From Roseiarcus sp963816065 (GTDB taxonomy: Bacteria > Pseudomonadota > Alphaproteobacteria > Rhizobiales > Beijerinckiaceae), in contig CAWFJG010000007.1 in the NCBI GenBank assembly GCA_963816065.1, positions 124,001 to 188,000 on the forward strand: DNA of 64,000 nt, in the 5' to 3' direction. Under the pieces are notes generated by a model. That model was given only the letters and a program-made list of their open reading frames with translations, did no database searches and was not told the DNA's origin. Below, one piece after another: positions 27,304 to 39,009 of this stretch. Each line of letters opens with the position of its first letter. The stretch's first letter is position 1. Both the position numbers and the translations under genes were made by a program.

Positions 27304-28548
27304 CTACATGAAAAGCTTCTGCGCTCGATCCAGAGCGTCAGCGAGCGCGTCGATTTCATCGAAGGTATTGTAGAGGGCGAACGAGGCGCGGCAGGTCGAC
27401 GTCACTCCGAACCGCTGCAAGAGGGGCATGGCGCAGTGCGTTCCGGCGCGCACCGCTACGCCCGACCGGTCGATGAGCGTCGCGATGTCGTGCGCATGCG
27501 CGCCTTGCATCGTGAACGAGAGGATCGGGCCCTTGCCCGGCGCCGTCCCTATGATGTTGAGCGAGTTGATTCTCGACAGGCGATCGTGCGCGTAGGCGCT
27601 CAGCGCCTCCTCGTGTGCGCGGATCCTGCCTAGGCCGATCCCCTCCATATAGTCGAGCGCAGCGCCGAGGCCGATCGCTTGCGCGATCGGCGGTGTTCCA
27701 GCCTCGAATCGATGGGGCGGTTGGTTGTAGGTGACCATCTCGCGCGTCACCTCCTCGATCATTTCGCCGCCGCCGAGGAACGGCGGCAGCGACTCGAGCA
27801 GTTCACGTTTGCCGTAAAGGACGCCGATACCGGTCGGACCATAGAGCTTATGGCCAGTCACGACATAGAAGTCCGCATCGAGATCGCGAACGTCGACGTC
27901 GAGATGAACGGCCCCCTGTGAACCGTCCACCAGCACCCGGATGCCGCGGGCATGGGCGATCCTGACGATCTCCTTGATCGGCGGCGCCGTGCCGACGACG
28001 TTCGACATCTGCGTGATAGCGACAATCTTGGTCCGGTCGCTAAGCGTCATCTCGAACGCCTCGATCGAGAACGACCCGTCGTCGCCGATCTCGACCCAGT
28101 TCAAGATGGCGCCATTCCGCTCGCGATGGAAATGCCAAGGCACGATGTTGGAGTGGTGCTCCATCACGCTCAGCACGATCTCGTCGCCGTTTCCGATATG
28201 CTTCCGGCCAAAGCTTGCGGCGACCAGATTGATAGCTTCCGTCGCCGAGCGGGTAAAGATGATCTCGTCGGTCGAGGCGGCGTTAAGAAAGCGGCGCACG
28301 GTCTCGCGCGCCGCCTCATAAGCCTCCGTCGCGGCGTTGGCGAGATAGTGAAGGCCACGATGCACGTTGGCGTATTCATGCTCGTAGGCGTAAGTCACGC
28401 GGTCGAGGACCGCCTTCGGCTTTTGTGCGGATGCGGCGTTGTCGAGATAGACCAGCGGCTTGCCGTAAGGGCGTTCGGACAGAATCGGAAAATCCTCGCG
28501 GATCTTGGCGACGTCGTAGGGTTCGACTGGGCGGACCATGTCGCTCAC
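27304..28548 (-). CDS. sufS: Cysteine desulfurase SufS
   Basis: 414 residues, full length, PLP-dependent class V aminotransferase fold. Seen: YLDNAASAQKP (35-45), PLP-contact His-His in MEHHSNIVPW (129-138), Schiff-base Lys234 in VTGHKLYGPTG, and the catalytic Cys372 in VRAGTHCAMPL, the type II (SufS) pattern. Converts L-cysteine to L-alanine and delivers persulfide sulfur for cluster assembly. Overlaps sufD by 4 bases and precedes sufT. No sufE gene is visible in the window, although SufS enzymes normally use SufE or SufU to accept sulfur. Confidence 0.96.
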   Translation of the reverse strand: MSDMVRPVEPYDVAKIREDFPILSERPYGKPLVYLDNAASAQKPKAVLDRVTYAYEHEYANVHRGLHYLANAATEAYEAARETVRRFLNAASTDEIIFTRSATEAINLVAASFGRKHIGNGDEIVLSVMEHHSNIVPWHFHRERNGAILNWVEIGDDGSFSIEAFEMTLSDRTKIVAITQMSNVVGTAPPIKEIVRIAHARGIRVLVDGSQGAVHLDVDVRDLDADFYVVTGHKLYGPTGIGVLYGKRELLESLPPFLGGGEMIEEVTREMVTYNQPPHRFEAGTPPIAQAIGLGAALDYMEGIGLGRIRAHEEALSAYAHDRLSRINSLNIIGTAPGKGPILSFTMQGAHAHDIATLIDRSGVAVRAGTHCAMPLLQRFGVTSTCRASFALYNTFDEIDALADALDRAQKLFM

Positions 28549-29846
28549 GCGTTCGCCTCCATTGTCTCGCTTCCCGTATTCGCGGCGGCACTCCGCCCTG
28601 CGAGCCAGTCGAAAAGGCGCGCCCGCAGCCTCTGCGCCAGCGCCTCCTCGTCAACTCGGGCGATCGCCTCCGCTCCGAATGCTTCGAGCAGCATCGCTTC
28701 AGCCTCGACCTTCGGGATGCCGCGCGTCTGCAGATAGAAAATCTGCTCTGGGTCGATCGAAGCGACGGTCGCGCCATGACCACAGACAACGTCGTCAGCG
28801 AAAATCTCGAGCTCTGGCTTAGCGTTCATCTGCGCACGCGGCGAAAGGAGCACCGCTTGCGATTTCATCGCGCCGTCGGTCTTCTGCGCGTCCGGGGCCA
28901 CGACGACCTTACCCTGGAAGACGCCGACCGCGTCGTCGGCGACGATCGCTCGATAAAACTCACGGCTCACCCCGCGCGGCGCGGCATGCACGACCTTGAG
29001 GGTCGTGTCGGCGCGTCGGGCGCCGTCCAGCAGCGCCAATCCATTGAGCGCAATTTTTGCCTCCGCCCCTGCAAGCTCCGCGAAAATCTGACGGCGGCTC
29101 AAGACACCGCCCAAAACGAGGCCAAAAGCATTGAGCTCCGCGCCGCCTTCCAGAGTGATCAGTTGGCTCTCGAGATGCAGTTCGGGATCGTCACCGACCA
29201 CGGCGATATGCTTCAGCTTTGCGCCCGGAGCGAGTTTCATCATCGTCGCGGCGTGCCGCTGAACGCGGCCCCGGGCACCGAGGAACGTCTCGACGACGGT
29301 GGCGCTGGCGCCGGCGCCCACCGCGACCACAGTCCAGGAATAGAACGAATAAGCGTCCTCGCCGACCGACACATGCACGATCTCAAGCGGGTCGCCGAGC
29401 GCCGTCCCCGCTGAGATCTCGATCGTCAGGCTATCGGGCGACATCGCTTCCACTAGCGACGCCATCGGATCTTCGACGGCGGAGGCGCGCCCACCACCGC
29501 TGGCGATGGCCGCTCCGGCCGGCAGCGAACCGCTGAGTTCGGGCTCGAACTTTCCGTTCACCATGACGAGTCGTGTGGGTCCGGTTTTGTCGCGGCCGGC
29601 AAGGAGCGCACGCACCGTCTCAATCGTCCTGCGATCGGATGCGGGCGCAATCGGCGCCGCATCCGACAAGGCGGCACGCAAATCGGTGTAGTGCCAGGAC
29701 TCGACGCGCCGGGTCGGCAGGCCCGCAGCTGCGAAACGCTCGAAGGCCGCGGCGCGGCGCGGCGAAAGCGTTTGCGTCTTCAGCGCCCCGAACTGTCTGG
29801 CGATTGTGGCTTCCGCCGCCGATAGGGAAGATGCGCGAACGGACAT
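28545..29846 (-). CDS. sufD: Fe-S cluster assembly scaffold subunit SufD
   Basis: 433 residues. C-terminal right-handed beta-helix core with the family signature near the end: ELEIFADDVVCGHGATVASI then EQIFYLQTRGIPKVEAEAML, as in SufB/SufD. It forms the SufBC2D scaffold with SufB and the ATPase SufC and is linked to iron acquisition. The N-terminal third is more variable (VRASSLSAAEATIARQFGAL). It begins 7 bases after sufC and ends overlapping sufS, so it is translationally coupled. Intact. Confidence 0.95.
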   Translation of the reverse strand: MSVRASSLSAAEATIARQFGALKTQTLSPRRAAAFERFAAAGLPTRRVESWHYTDLRAALSDAAPIAPASDRRTIETVRALLAGRDKTGPTRLVMVNGKFEPELSGSLPAGAAIASGGGRASAVEDPMASLVEAMSPDSLTIEISAGTALGDPLEIVHVSVGEDAYSFYSWTVVAVGAGASATVVETFLGARGRVQRHAATMMKLAPGAKLKHIAVVGDDPELHLESQLITLEGGAELNAFGLVLGGVLSRRQIFAELAGAEAKIALNGLALLDGARRADTTLKVVHAAPRGVSREFYRAIVADDAVGVFQGKVVVAPDAQKTDGAMKSQAVLLSPRAQMNAKPELEIFADDVVCGHGATVASIDPEQIFYLQTRGIPKVEAEAMLLEAFGAEAIARVDEEALAQRLRARLFDWLAGRSAAANTGSETMEANA

Positions 29847-29853
29847 CGACGCC

Positions 29854-30603
29854 TCACGCGGCCTGGGCGGCGAAGTCGCGATAGCCGTTCTTCTCGAGTT
29901 CGAGCGCCAACTCGGGGCCGCCCGTGGCCACGATGCGGCCCTTCGCCATTACATGAACGACGTCCGGCTTGATGTGGTCGAGAAGCCTCTGATAGTGGGT
30001 GATTACGAGGAAGCCGCGATTCGCACTGCGCAGCGCATTGACACCTTCCGACACGATTCGCAGGGCGTCGATATCGAGCCCCGAATCCGTCTCGTCGAGC
30101 ACGCCGTAACGCGGTTCGAGCAGCGTCATCTGCAAAATCTCGATCCGCTTCTTTTCACCACCGGAAAAACCAACGTTGAGCGGCCGGCGCAGCATCTCCT
30201 GGTCGACCTTCAGCCTCTGCGAAGCTTCGCGAACCCGGCGCATGAACTCGGGCGTCGTCAGATCCGCCTCGCCGCGGGCGCGCCGCTGTGCGTTCAGGGA
30301 CGCCTTCAGAAAGGTCATAGTCGCCACGCCCGGAATCTCGATCGGATACTGGAAAGCGAGGAATACCCCCTTGCGCGCCCGCTCGTCGGCCTCGAGGTCA
30401 AGCAGATTCTCGCCGTCGAGGAAAATCTCGCCCGACGTCACCTCGTAGTCCGGCTTGCCGGCGATCACGTAGGCAAGCGTCGACTTGCCGGAGCCATTCG
30501 GCCCCATGATTGCGGCCACCTCGCCAGGCCGCACGGTGAGAGCCAGTCCGTCAAGGATCGGGCTGCCATGAACAGATACGTGAAGATTTTTGATCTCGAG
30601 CAT
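29854..30603 (-). CDS. sufC: Fe-S cluster assembly ATPase SufC
   Basis: 249 residues, cytoplasmic ABC ATPase of the SUF scaffold. Walker A GPNGSGKST at 34-42, the SufC-type Q-loop region FLAFQYPIEIPG, signature FSGGE at 146-150, Walker B with LDETDSGLDIDAL at 169-181 and switch His in LVITHYQRLL. The LDETDSGLD form is typical of SufC rather than importer ATPases. Positioned between sufB (55-base gap) and sufD. Confidence 0.96.
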   Translation of the reverse strand: MLEIKNLHVSVHGSPILDGLALTVRPGEVAAIMGPNGSGKSTLAYVIAGKPDYEVTSGEIFLDGENLLDLEADERARKGVFLAFQYPIEIPGVATMTFLKASLNAQRRARGEADLTTPEFMRRVREASQRLKVDQEMLRRPLNVGFSGGEKKRIEILQMTLLEPRYGVLDETDSGLDIDALRIVSEGVNALRSANRGFLVITHYQRLLDHIKPDVVHVMAKGRIVATGGPELALELEKNGYRDFAAQAA

Positions 30604-30658
30604 CGGGGGGACGCCTTAGTTCGTGGAGATGGAGAAGGCGAGAGACAGAGCGAAGACG

Positions 30659-32128
<1,470 letters not shown>

Positions 32129-32312
32129 AATCGACTTCTCCTCGCCTTGGCGGTTTCAAGGACCGCCGGTGGGGGGGGTCTTGCAAGAATCCTGCCCGGA
32201 TGGCGTCCGGAGCAGGCAGCCAGAATATGGTCCTTCCGTCCGGCTTTTGCAATTGAGCAGCGGCTCAAAAGACCCGAATTGCGTCCATATTTAACACAAC
32301 CATAACGTATTA

Positions 32313-33824
32313 TCAACCTCTCGACGACCGGATCTCCGGGTCGCCGCCAATCAGCCGGGCGAACTGCCGGATCCGCGACTGCAGCCGCTCACCGCCGAGC
32401 GGAGCAAGATCTGCGGGAAGCGTAAGAATAACCTGACCTTTCCCGCACGCCAGAGGCGTGCGCGGCAGCACGCCGGGCATGGCGCCAGAGACATTATAGG
32501 CGACCCGCATGGCCGCGCCCAGGATGCGCGCCCGGTCGAGTTGACGCGCACTAACCAGCGAACGCGACTGCGGCGTGACAAAATCCTCGTTCGAAAGATG
32601 GCGATAGGCGGCCGCGAGCGCAAGAAAAGCACGCGAGGGGTGATCGACCCCGATGAACGCCGCATTCGCCACGAGATCGTAGGCCTGCGCGCCGCGATAG
32701 TCGGGATGGGCGCGCCAGGAAATGTCGGAAAGAAGACACGCAGCGTGACGCAATCGCCGGTCGTCGTCGGTCTCGTCGAGATGCGACGAGGCGATGAGGC
32801 GCGAAGTCCAGTCGAACAGTTCCTCGCCATGGGCCGGCGCGCGCGAACGCAGACGGTTGAACTCACGCGCCGAGGCAATGAGCGGGTCTTCGGCTTGAAC
32901 CTCCGGTGCGAGCTGGGAATAGAGCAGGCCCTCGCGGACGCCGAGCACGGAAACGACGATCTCCTTGGGCGCCGCGACCCGAATAATCTCCTCGAGCACC
33001 GCCGCGCCATAGGCGAGGAGCGGACGCCGCGCCGCCGAAACCAATTCGATCGCCATCAGGGCGTCGACCTCGATCCGCTCGACGAGCCTGGCGAATTCCA
33101 GCGCATCGCCAGTCGGGATGACATAGTTGTGCATCACGTTCATGGGATACTGTCGCTGGCGCATGTGCAGCCGAGCGAGTGCCCGCCACGTCCCCCCGAC
33201 GGCGTAGAACGTGCGTCCGGCCAAGCCCCGCAGCATCTTCACGCCGGCGAGCGTGTCGCGCACGATCCTAGCCGCCTTCTTCGGCGAGCGTTCCGAGAGA
33301 TCCATCAGCGACAGGCCGCCCAGCGGCAGCGTCAGACCGGAATTGGCGGCGCCGTCTCTGACGTCGGTCAGTTCGAGCGAGCCGCCGCCGAGATCACCGA
33401 CAATTCCGTCGGCCGCGTGGATCGAGCTGACGACGCCAAGGGCCGAGAGTTTCGCCTCCTGCTGACCACTGAGCAGGTCAATTCGGCAGCCGATGGCGCG
33501 TTCGGCCAGGGCGAGGAACCGCGGACCGTTCGCCGCGTCGCGGACCGCCGCGGTGGCCAAGCCTCGAACATCGGCGATTCGCATCGTGTCGCACAGCACC
33601 CGAAACCTCTGCAGCGCCGCGAGCGCCTTGGCGACCGCATCCTCCGGCAAGAGGCCGGTGGTGGCGACGCTGCGGCCCAGGCCGCAGAGCGCCTTCTCGT
33701 TGAAAGTCGGGGTCGGCGCCCGCGATTGGGATTCGTAGGCGACCAGTCGGACCGAGTTCGAACCGATGTCCACAATCGCGACCGGCGTCCCGGGCAACCG
33801 GCCCTGCGCTATATTGTCCGGCAT
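32313..33824 (-). CDS. ppx: Exopolyphosphatase, Ppx/GppA family
   Basis: 503 residues. ASKHA-fold phosphatase: phosphate-1 loop AIVDIGSNSVRLVAYE (16-31), GLATAAVRDA near 88, phosphate-2 loop GIVGDLGGGSLELTDV (139-154), then the C-terminal HD-like helical domain (HAACLLSDISWRAHPDYRG). Releases terminal phosphate from polyphosphate or pppGpp. It is 46 bases downstream of ppk, giving a polyphosphate synthesis/degradation pair. Intact. Confidence 0.94.
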   Translation of the reverse strand: MPDNIAQGRLPGTPVAIVDIGSNSVRLVAYESQSRAPTPTFNEKALCGLGRSVATTGLLPEDAVAKALAALQRFRVLCDTMRIADVRGLATAAVRDAANGPRFLALAERAIGCRIDLLSGQQEAKLSALGVVSSIHAADGIVGDLGGGSLELTDVRDGAANSGLTLPLGGLSLMDLSERSPKKAARIVRDTLAGVKMLRGLAGRTFYAVGGTWRALARLHMRQRQYPMNVMHNYVIPTGDALEFARLVERIEVDALMAIELVSAARRPLLAYGAAVLEEIIRVAAPKEIVVSVLGVREGLLYSQLAPEVQAEDPLIASAREFNRLRSRAPAHGEELFDWTSRLIASSHLDETDDDRRLRHAACLLSDISWRAHPDYRGAQAYDLVANAAFIGVDHPSRAFLALAAAYRHLSNEDFVTPQSRSLVSARQLDRARILGAAMRVAYNVSGAMPGVLPRTPLACGKGQVILTLPADLAPLGGERLQSRIRQFARLIGGDPEIRSSRG

Positions 33825-33870
33825 GGATGACCTCGGCGGGGCGCGGCCCCGAAAATGACGCGGTCGTTTA

Positions 33871-36070
33871 TCAGGCGCGCCCGCGCGGCGCCACCGCGAA
33901 CAATTCGGTCAGAGCCTGCCCGCGCCCGGAAAGACTCGGGTTCGTCTGAAAAAACCGGTGGGCGTTGAACGGCTCCTCGCCTTCCGCCCGGACAACGCGG
34001 ATGCTCGAGCCGTCGGGCAGAATCCGGAAGCTCTGCTCGTTATCCCTCAGATTGGCCTCCATGATCTGAGTGAGAACCTGTTCGTGCACCGTCGAGTTGA
34101 GCAGGGGAACCAGGGCTTCAACGCGCCGGTCGAGGTTGCGCGGCATGAGGTCGGCCGATGAGATGAACACCCGTGCTTTCGGGTGCGGCAGACCGTGGCC
34201 GGCGCCGAAGGCGTAGATGCGCGAATGCTCGAGAAACCGCCCGACGATCGACTTGACCTTGATCGTCTCCGACAGCCCCGGCACGCCGGGGCGCAGGCAA
34301 CAGATTCCGCGCGCCACAATGTCGATCTGCACGCCGGCCTGGCTCGCGAGATAAAGGGCGTCTATGATCTCGGGATCGACCAGCGCATTGCACTTGAGCC
34401 AGATCCGCGCCGGCTTGCCGAGCGCGGCGTGGTCCACCTCATCGGCGATGCAGCGCAACAGAGTCTTCTTCAGCGAGATCGGCGAGATCGCCATCTGCTC
34501 GAGCCCGTCCGGCTCGGCGTAGCCCGTGATGAAATTGAAGATCCGCGCGACATCCCGTCCGATCGCCGGCTCCGCCGTGAAAAGCGAGATATCCGTGTAG
34601 ATCTTCGCGGTGACCGGATGATAATTTCCGGTCCCGAGGTGGCAGTAATTGACCAGCGCCCCGCTCTCCCGGCGTACCACCATCGAGAGCTTCGCGTGAG
34701 TTTTGAGTTCGATGAAGCCATAGACGATCTGTGCGCCGGCGCGCTCGAGATCGCGCGCCAGGCGAATGTTGGCTTCCTCGTCGAAGCGCGCCTTGAGTTC
34801 GACCAGAGCCGTCACCGACTTGCCCGATTCGGCCGCCTCGACCAACGCGCGGACGATTGGGCTGTCGGCCGAGGTCCGGTAAAGCGTCTGCTTGATCGCC
34901 ACGACATTGGCGTCGCGCGCCGCCTGGTTGAGGAACTGAACCACCACGTCGAAGGATTCGTACGGATGATGGACCACTAGATCCTTCTGCCGGATGGCGG
35001 CGAAGCAATCGCCCCCATGTTCCTTCACCCGCTCAGGAAAGCGCGGCTTGTACGGCGGAAACTTCAATTCGGGCCGGTCGATGGCGACGAGTTGCGACAG
35101 TTCGTTCAGCGCGAGCGCGCCATCAATCAGGACGATGCCGGATGGCACGACATCGACGTCGCCGGCGACGAAGGCGCGCAGCGATTCTCGGCATGCTCGC
35201 CTCGATCTCGAGCCGGATCACCGAGCCGCGACGGCGGCGCTTCAGCGCGGTTTCGTAAAGGCGGACCAGATCCTCGGCCTCTTCCTCGACCTCGATGTCG
35301 CTGTCGCGAATGACCCGAAACGCCCCTTCGCCAAGAACCTCGAAGCCTGGAAACAGCAGACCGATGAAGGCGACGATCAGGCGGTCGAGCGAAACAAAGC
35401 GCGCAGTCACGCCGATCGGGCCGTCCGGCAGCCGCACGAAACGCTCGACGCTGCTCGGAATGCGCACGAGGGCACTCATTGTTCGTCCGTCCTGCGGATT
35501 AAGCAGTTCGAGCGCCAGCGTAAAGCCGAGATTGGGGATGAACGGAAACGGATGGGCCGGATCGACGGCGAGCGGCGTCAGAATCGGGAAGATGTGCTGC
35601 AGGAAATGATCCTGCAGCCAGTCGCGCTCCCGACGGGTCAGATCGGTGACATCAAGCAGCACGATACCGCTGGCCGCGAGCTCCCTGCGCAGCATGCGCC
35701 ACCGCTCTTGCTGGGAAGCCACCAGCGCCGCCACCCGATCGCCGATCCGCTCGAGCTGCTCTGCCGGCGCGCGGCCATCCGCCGAGATCTCGGCGACGCC
35801 CGACAGCACCTGCCCGACCAGGCCCGCGACGCGGACCATGAAGAATTCGTCGAGATTATTGGCGGAGATCGAGAGGAATCGCAGCCTTTCGAGCAGGGGA
35901 TGGCTCGGATTCGCTGACTCCTCCAGCACACGACGGTTGAATTCAAGCCAGGACAGCTCGCGATTGATGAAGCGGTCCGGGGACGACATCAGCGGCGAGG
36001 GCGCCGCGGGCTCCGCGACGGCTTCCGCCGGGTCCGACTCCACGTGTTTCATCGCAACGCTTTGCGCCAC
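33871..36070 (-). pseudogene. ppk: Polyphosphate kinase, one frameshift
   Basis: N-terminal part from 36070 (MAQSVAMKHVESDPAEAV; FINRELSWLEFNRRVLEES) runs to about 35190, then the frame changes just after LEIEASMP. Relatives read SLRAF and continue to VVPSGIVLIDG, the sense of the next frame, which goes on to 33871. Joined it is about 730 residues with all PPK1 features: HHPYESFDVVVQFL, the phosphorylated-His segment KTHAKLSMVVRRE, GTGNYHP and ADLMPRNLDRRVEAL. PPK1 makes polyphosphate from ATP and is normally in a housekeeping operon with ppx, as here. One extra base near 35190 is the only defect, so an assembly error is more likely than loss. Confidence 0.9.
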
Positions 36071-36134
36071 GCTAATCTCCAGCTTTCAATCGCCCCATGA
36101 TTGTGACGGAAATCGCTAGCCGCGCCAAGGCTGT

Positions 36135-36737
36135 TCACCCGGTCGCCCGGCCCGCCGTGCGCACCGCCCGGGCAACCGCGTCGAGCGCCTGCGGGTAGAT
36201 GCGGTGCTCCTCGATGAGCACGCGGGCCGCGAGCCTCGTTGGGTCGTCGTCCGGCAGCACAGGGACTCGCGCCTGGGCGACAATTGGCCCCGCGTCGAGA
36301 TCGGTGGTGACAAAATGGACCGTGCAGCCGTGTTCAACGCGCGTTTCGGCGAGCGCGCGTTCGTGGGTGTGTAGGCCCCTGAGGTCGGGCAGCAGCGACG
36401 GATGGACATTGAGGATCCGGCCGCGCCATCGCTCGACGAACGCGGCGCTCAGAATGCGCATGAAGCCCGCGAGGCAGATGAGTTCGACGCCCGCCCCGGC
36501 AAGCGCCGCCGTGATCGCGGACTCGAACTCTGGCCTGCCGGCAAAGCCCCGGCCGTCCAGCGCCCGCGCAGCCACGCCCGCCGCCCGCGCGGCTTCGAGA
36601 CCAGCCGCCTGCTGCTTGTCGGACAGAACAAGCGCGATTTCGGCCGGGAAATCGCGATCGCGCGCGGCCTCGATCAGCGCACTCATGTTGGAGCCGCGCC
36701 CGGAGATCAGGATGCCCGTTCTCACTCGTCCCATCAT
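36135..36737 (-). CDS. purN: Phosphoribosylglycinamide formyltransferase (GART)
   Basis: 200 residues. Formylates GAR with 10-formyl-tetrahydrofolate in purine synthesis. Seen: ILISGRGSNMSALIEA (9-24, phosphate binding), LAGFMRILS, the catalytic NVHPSLLPDLRGLHTHERAL (Asn, His) and FVTTDLDAGPIVAQ (Asp). A slight variation is Asp after HPSLLP where Ala, Lys or Ser is more usual. It overlaps purM by 4 bases; ppk follows 64 bases downstream. Confidence 0.95.
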   Translation of the reverse strand: MMGRVRTGILISGRGSNMSALIEAARDRDFPAEIALVLSDKQQAAGLEAARAAGVAARALDGRGFAGRPEFESAITAALAGAGVELICLAGFMRILSAAFVERWRGRILNVHPSLLPDLRGLHTHERALAETRVEHGCTVHFVTTDLDAGPIVAQARVPVLPDDDPTRLAARVLIEEHRIYPQALDAVARAVRTAGRATG

Positions 36738-37798
36738 AGTTTCAACCGCCCCCGCATCGTCACCCGGGGCCCGTCCGACGGTTCGAGCCTCCCGATCAGG
36801 ATCGGGTCCAGGCCGGCTCGCTCGAGCGCCTTTCGCGCCTCCTCCACGCGCTCCGACGCGACGAATACGGTCATGCCGAAGCCACAGTTGAACGTCCGCA
36901 GCATTTCGGTTTCCGACACCGCTCCGACCGCCGCCAGCCAGGAGAATACCGGCGGCGGCGCGAAAGCGTCGAGGTCGAGCGCAACCATGAGCCCTGCGGA
37001 CAGCACGCGGGGCAGATTGTCCGGGTAGCCGCCGCCGGTGATGTGGGCGAGCGCCAACACGCCGGCCGCCTTCTTGAGGACCTCGAGCAGCGGCCGCACA
37101 TAGAGCCGCGTCGGCGTGAGCAGCGCGGCGGCGAGCGATCGCGACGAATCGAAGGGCGCGGGCTTCTCCCAGGCGACGCCGGAAATCGAGACGATCCGCC
37201 TCGCCAGGGAGAAGCCGTTCGAGTGAAGGCCCGAGGACGGCAGTCCGAAAACCACATCTCCGGCCTTGAGCCCGTGGCGCGGCATGAGCGATCCACGCTC
37301 AGCGGCGCCAACCGCAAACCCGGCGAGGTCGAAGTCGCCGTCGGCGTAGAGGCCCGGCATCTCCGCGGTCTCGCCGCCGATCAGGGCGCAGCCGGACTCG
37401 GCGCAGCCGTCGGCGATCCCCTTGATGACCGCCGTGGCGACCCGTTCGTCGAGCTTGCCGGCGGCGAAATAATCGAGAAACAGCAGAGGCTCCGCCCCCT
37501 GGACGACGATATCGTTGACGCACATCGCCACTAGGTCGACTCCGATCGTGTCGTAGATCCCGCTCTCGATTGCGATCTTCACCTTGGTCCCGACGCCGTC
37601 ATTGGCTGCGACCAGAATGGGGTCGATGAATCCAGCCGCCCTGAGATCGAACAGGCCGCCAAAGCCGCCAAGCTCGGCATCCGCCCCCGGTCTTCGGGTG
37701 GCGCGGGCGAGGGGCTTGATCCGATCCACCAGGCGATTGCCGGCGTCGATGTCGACGCCTGCCTCGGCGTAGGTGATAGGTTTACGCATATCAGGCAT
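36734..37798 (-). CDS. purM: Phosphoribosylformylglycinamidine cyclo-ligase (AIRS)
   Basis: 354 residues. ATP-dependent closure of the imidazole ring of AIR. Seen: ITYAEAGVDIDAGNRLVDRI, GGFGGLFDL, DGVGTKVKIA, GGETAEMPGLY, and ITGGGYPDNLPRVL, all family hallmarks. First gene of the purM-purN-ppk-ppx run on the minus strand. Its start is 235 bases from the divergent CDP-alcohol phosphatidyltransferase gene, so promoters for both directions should lie in 37799-38032. This gene order around hdaA is typical of Hyphomicrobiales. Confidence 0.96.
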   Translation of the reverse strand: MPDMRKPITYAEAGVDIDAGNRLVDRIKPLARATRRPGADAELGGFGGLFDLRAAGFIDPILVAANDGVGTKVKIAIESGIYDTIGVDLVAMCVNDIVVQGAEPLLFLDYFAAGKLDERVATAVIKGIADGCAESGCALIGGETAEMPGLYADGDFDLAGFAVGAAERGSLMPRHGLKAGDVVFGLPSSGLHSNGFSLARRIVSISGVAWEKPAPFDSSRSLAAALLTPTRLYVRPLLEVLKKAAGVLALAHITGGGYPDNLPRVLSAGLMVALDLDAFAPPPVFSWLAAVGAVSETEMLRTFNCGFGMTVFVASERVEEARKALERAGLDPILIGRLEPSDGPRVTMRGRLKL

Positions 37799-38032
37799 CG
37801 CGGTTCCAGGACGAGGGGTGTCGCGACGGCGTAGTCGCTCGGCAGGCGAGGTGCAAGCGTGACGGATCGAGGCGGTTTCCCAACTTGAGCCCTTTCATGA
37901 TAGCGTCCTTCGCCGATCGGCGCCCGTATTCGGGAAGGTTTGCGCGGCCGGCGGCGGCATTGGGGGACGACCAGCCGGACAAGGGCGGCGCAACCGGGCT
38001 TTGGCCGCCGGCGCCGGAGACGGCAGGAGTGC

Positions 38033-38587
38033 ATGGATTTTTCCCGGATCACCAACAACATTCCCAATCTCATTACTTTGGCGCGGATGCTGATGACGCC
38101 GGTCGCCGTGATGATGATCGTGTCCGGCCGGTATCTCGCGGCCTTTCTGACGTTTCTGCTCGCCGGCGTTTCCGATGGGGTCGACGGCTTCATTGCGCGT
38201 CGCTTCCATCTGCGCACCGAGCTGGGCGCCTATCTCGATCCGCTGGCCGACAAGGCGCTCCTGATCTCGATTTATGTCACGCTAGCGATTTACGGCGAGC
38301 TGCCGGCGTGGGTGACGATCGCCGTCGTTTCCCGTGACGTTATGATTCTCGTCGCGGTGATCGTGTCTTGGCTGCTCGACAAGCCGGTGGAAATCCGCCC
38401 GGTCTGGGTGTCCAAGCTCAATACGACCGCGCAGATCGCGCTGGCCGGTTTCGCCCTCGGGGCGCGCGCCTATGGCGTGATCCCCTACCCTCTCCAGACC
38501 ACGCTCGAATGGACAGTCGCAGTCACGACCGTGGCCTCGGGCGCGGTCTACGTCGCCCAGTGGCTCAATCACATGACGCGCCAATGA
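38033..38587 (+). CDS. CDP-alcohol phosphatidyltransferase family protein
   Basis: 184 residues from the ATG preceded by AGGAG at 38025-38029. Integral membrane enzyme with the family signature D-x2-D-G-x2-A-R-x8-G-x3-D-x3-D seen at about residues 48-75 (DGVDGFIARR through GAYLDPLADKAL). Five to six hydrophobic segments. It displaces CMP from a CDP-diacylglycerol with an alcohol acceptor; PgsA- or cardiolipin-synthase-like members look similar, so the lipid product is not certain. First gene of a chain of four with 4-base overlaps. Confidence 0.92.
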   Translation: MDFSRITNNIPNLITLARMLMTPVAVMMIVSGRYLAAFLTFLLAGVSDGVDGFIARRFHLRTELGAYLDPLADKALLISIYVTLAIYGELPAWVTIAVVSRDVMILVAVIVSWLLDKPVEIRPVWVSKLNTTAQIALAGFALGARAYGVIPYPLQTTLEWTVAVTTVASGAVYVAQWLNHMTRQ

Positions 38588-39009
38588 TCCGGTCCGTCGA
38601 CGCCTTCTCCCTTCTCGTTCCGAGCTATGAGGAGGGACTCGCGTTCTTCCACGACGCGCTCGGCTTCGCCGTCGTCGAGGACACGCTCCTGACCAGCGAG
38701 AAACGCTGGGTGGTGGTAGCCCCGCCCGGCAAACTCGGGGCCAAAATCGTGCTCGCCGTTCCAGCCGATGAACAGCAACGGGCGCGCATCGGCGATCAGA
38801 CCGGCGGGCGGGTCGGATACTTCCTTCAGACCAGCGACTTCGATAGGGATTATCGCGTCCTGAGGGCGCGCGGCATCCGGTTCCTGGAAGCGCCCCGCCG
38901 CGAGCCCTATGGGATCGTCGCCGTCTTTTGCGACCCTTGGGGCGGCAAATGGGACCTTATACAGCCGATGGCCGCCGCCGATGCTCCTAATGTGAGACAA
39001 TCGTCTTGA
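38584..39009 (+). CDS. VOC (glyoxalase/bleomycin-resistance) family protein
   Basis: 141 residues. One vicinal-oxygen-chelate module: IRSVDAFSLLVPSYEEGLAF, then FHDALGFAVVEDT, the central GYFLQTSDFDRDYRVLRARG and the C-terminal EPYGIVAVFCDPWGGKWDLI. The usual C-terminal metal Glu or substrate-facing residues near DPWGGKWDL are kept. Substrate cannot be told from sequence. ATGA overlap with the upstream gene and TTGA overlap with the transporter gene show translational coupling. Confidence 0.88.
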   Translation: MIRSVDAFSLLVPSYEEGLAFFHDALGFAVVEDTLLTSEKRWVVVAPPGKLGAKIVLAVPADEQQRARIGDQTGGRVGYFLQTSDFDRDYRVLRARGIRFLEAPRREPYGIVAVFCDPWGGKWDLIQPMAAADAPNVRQSS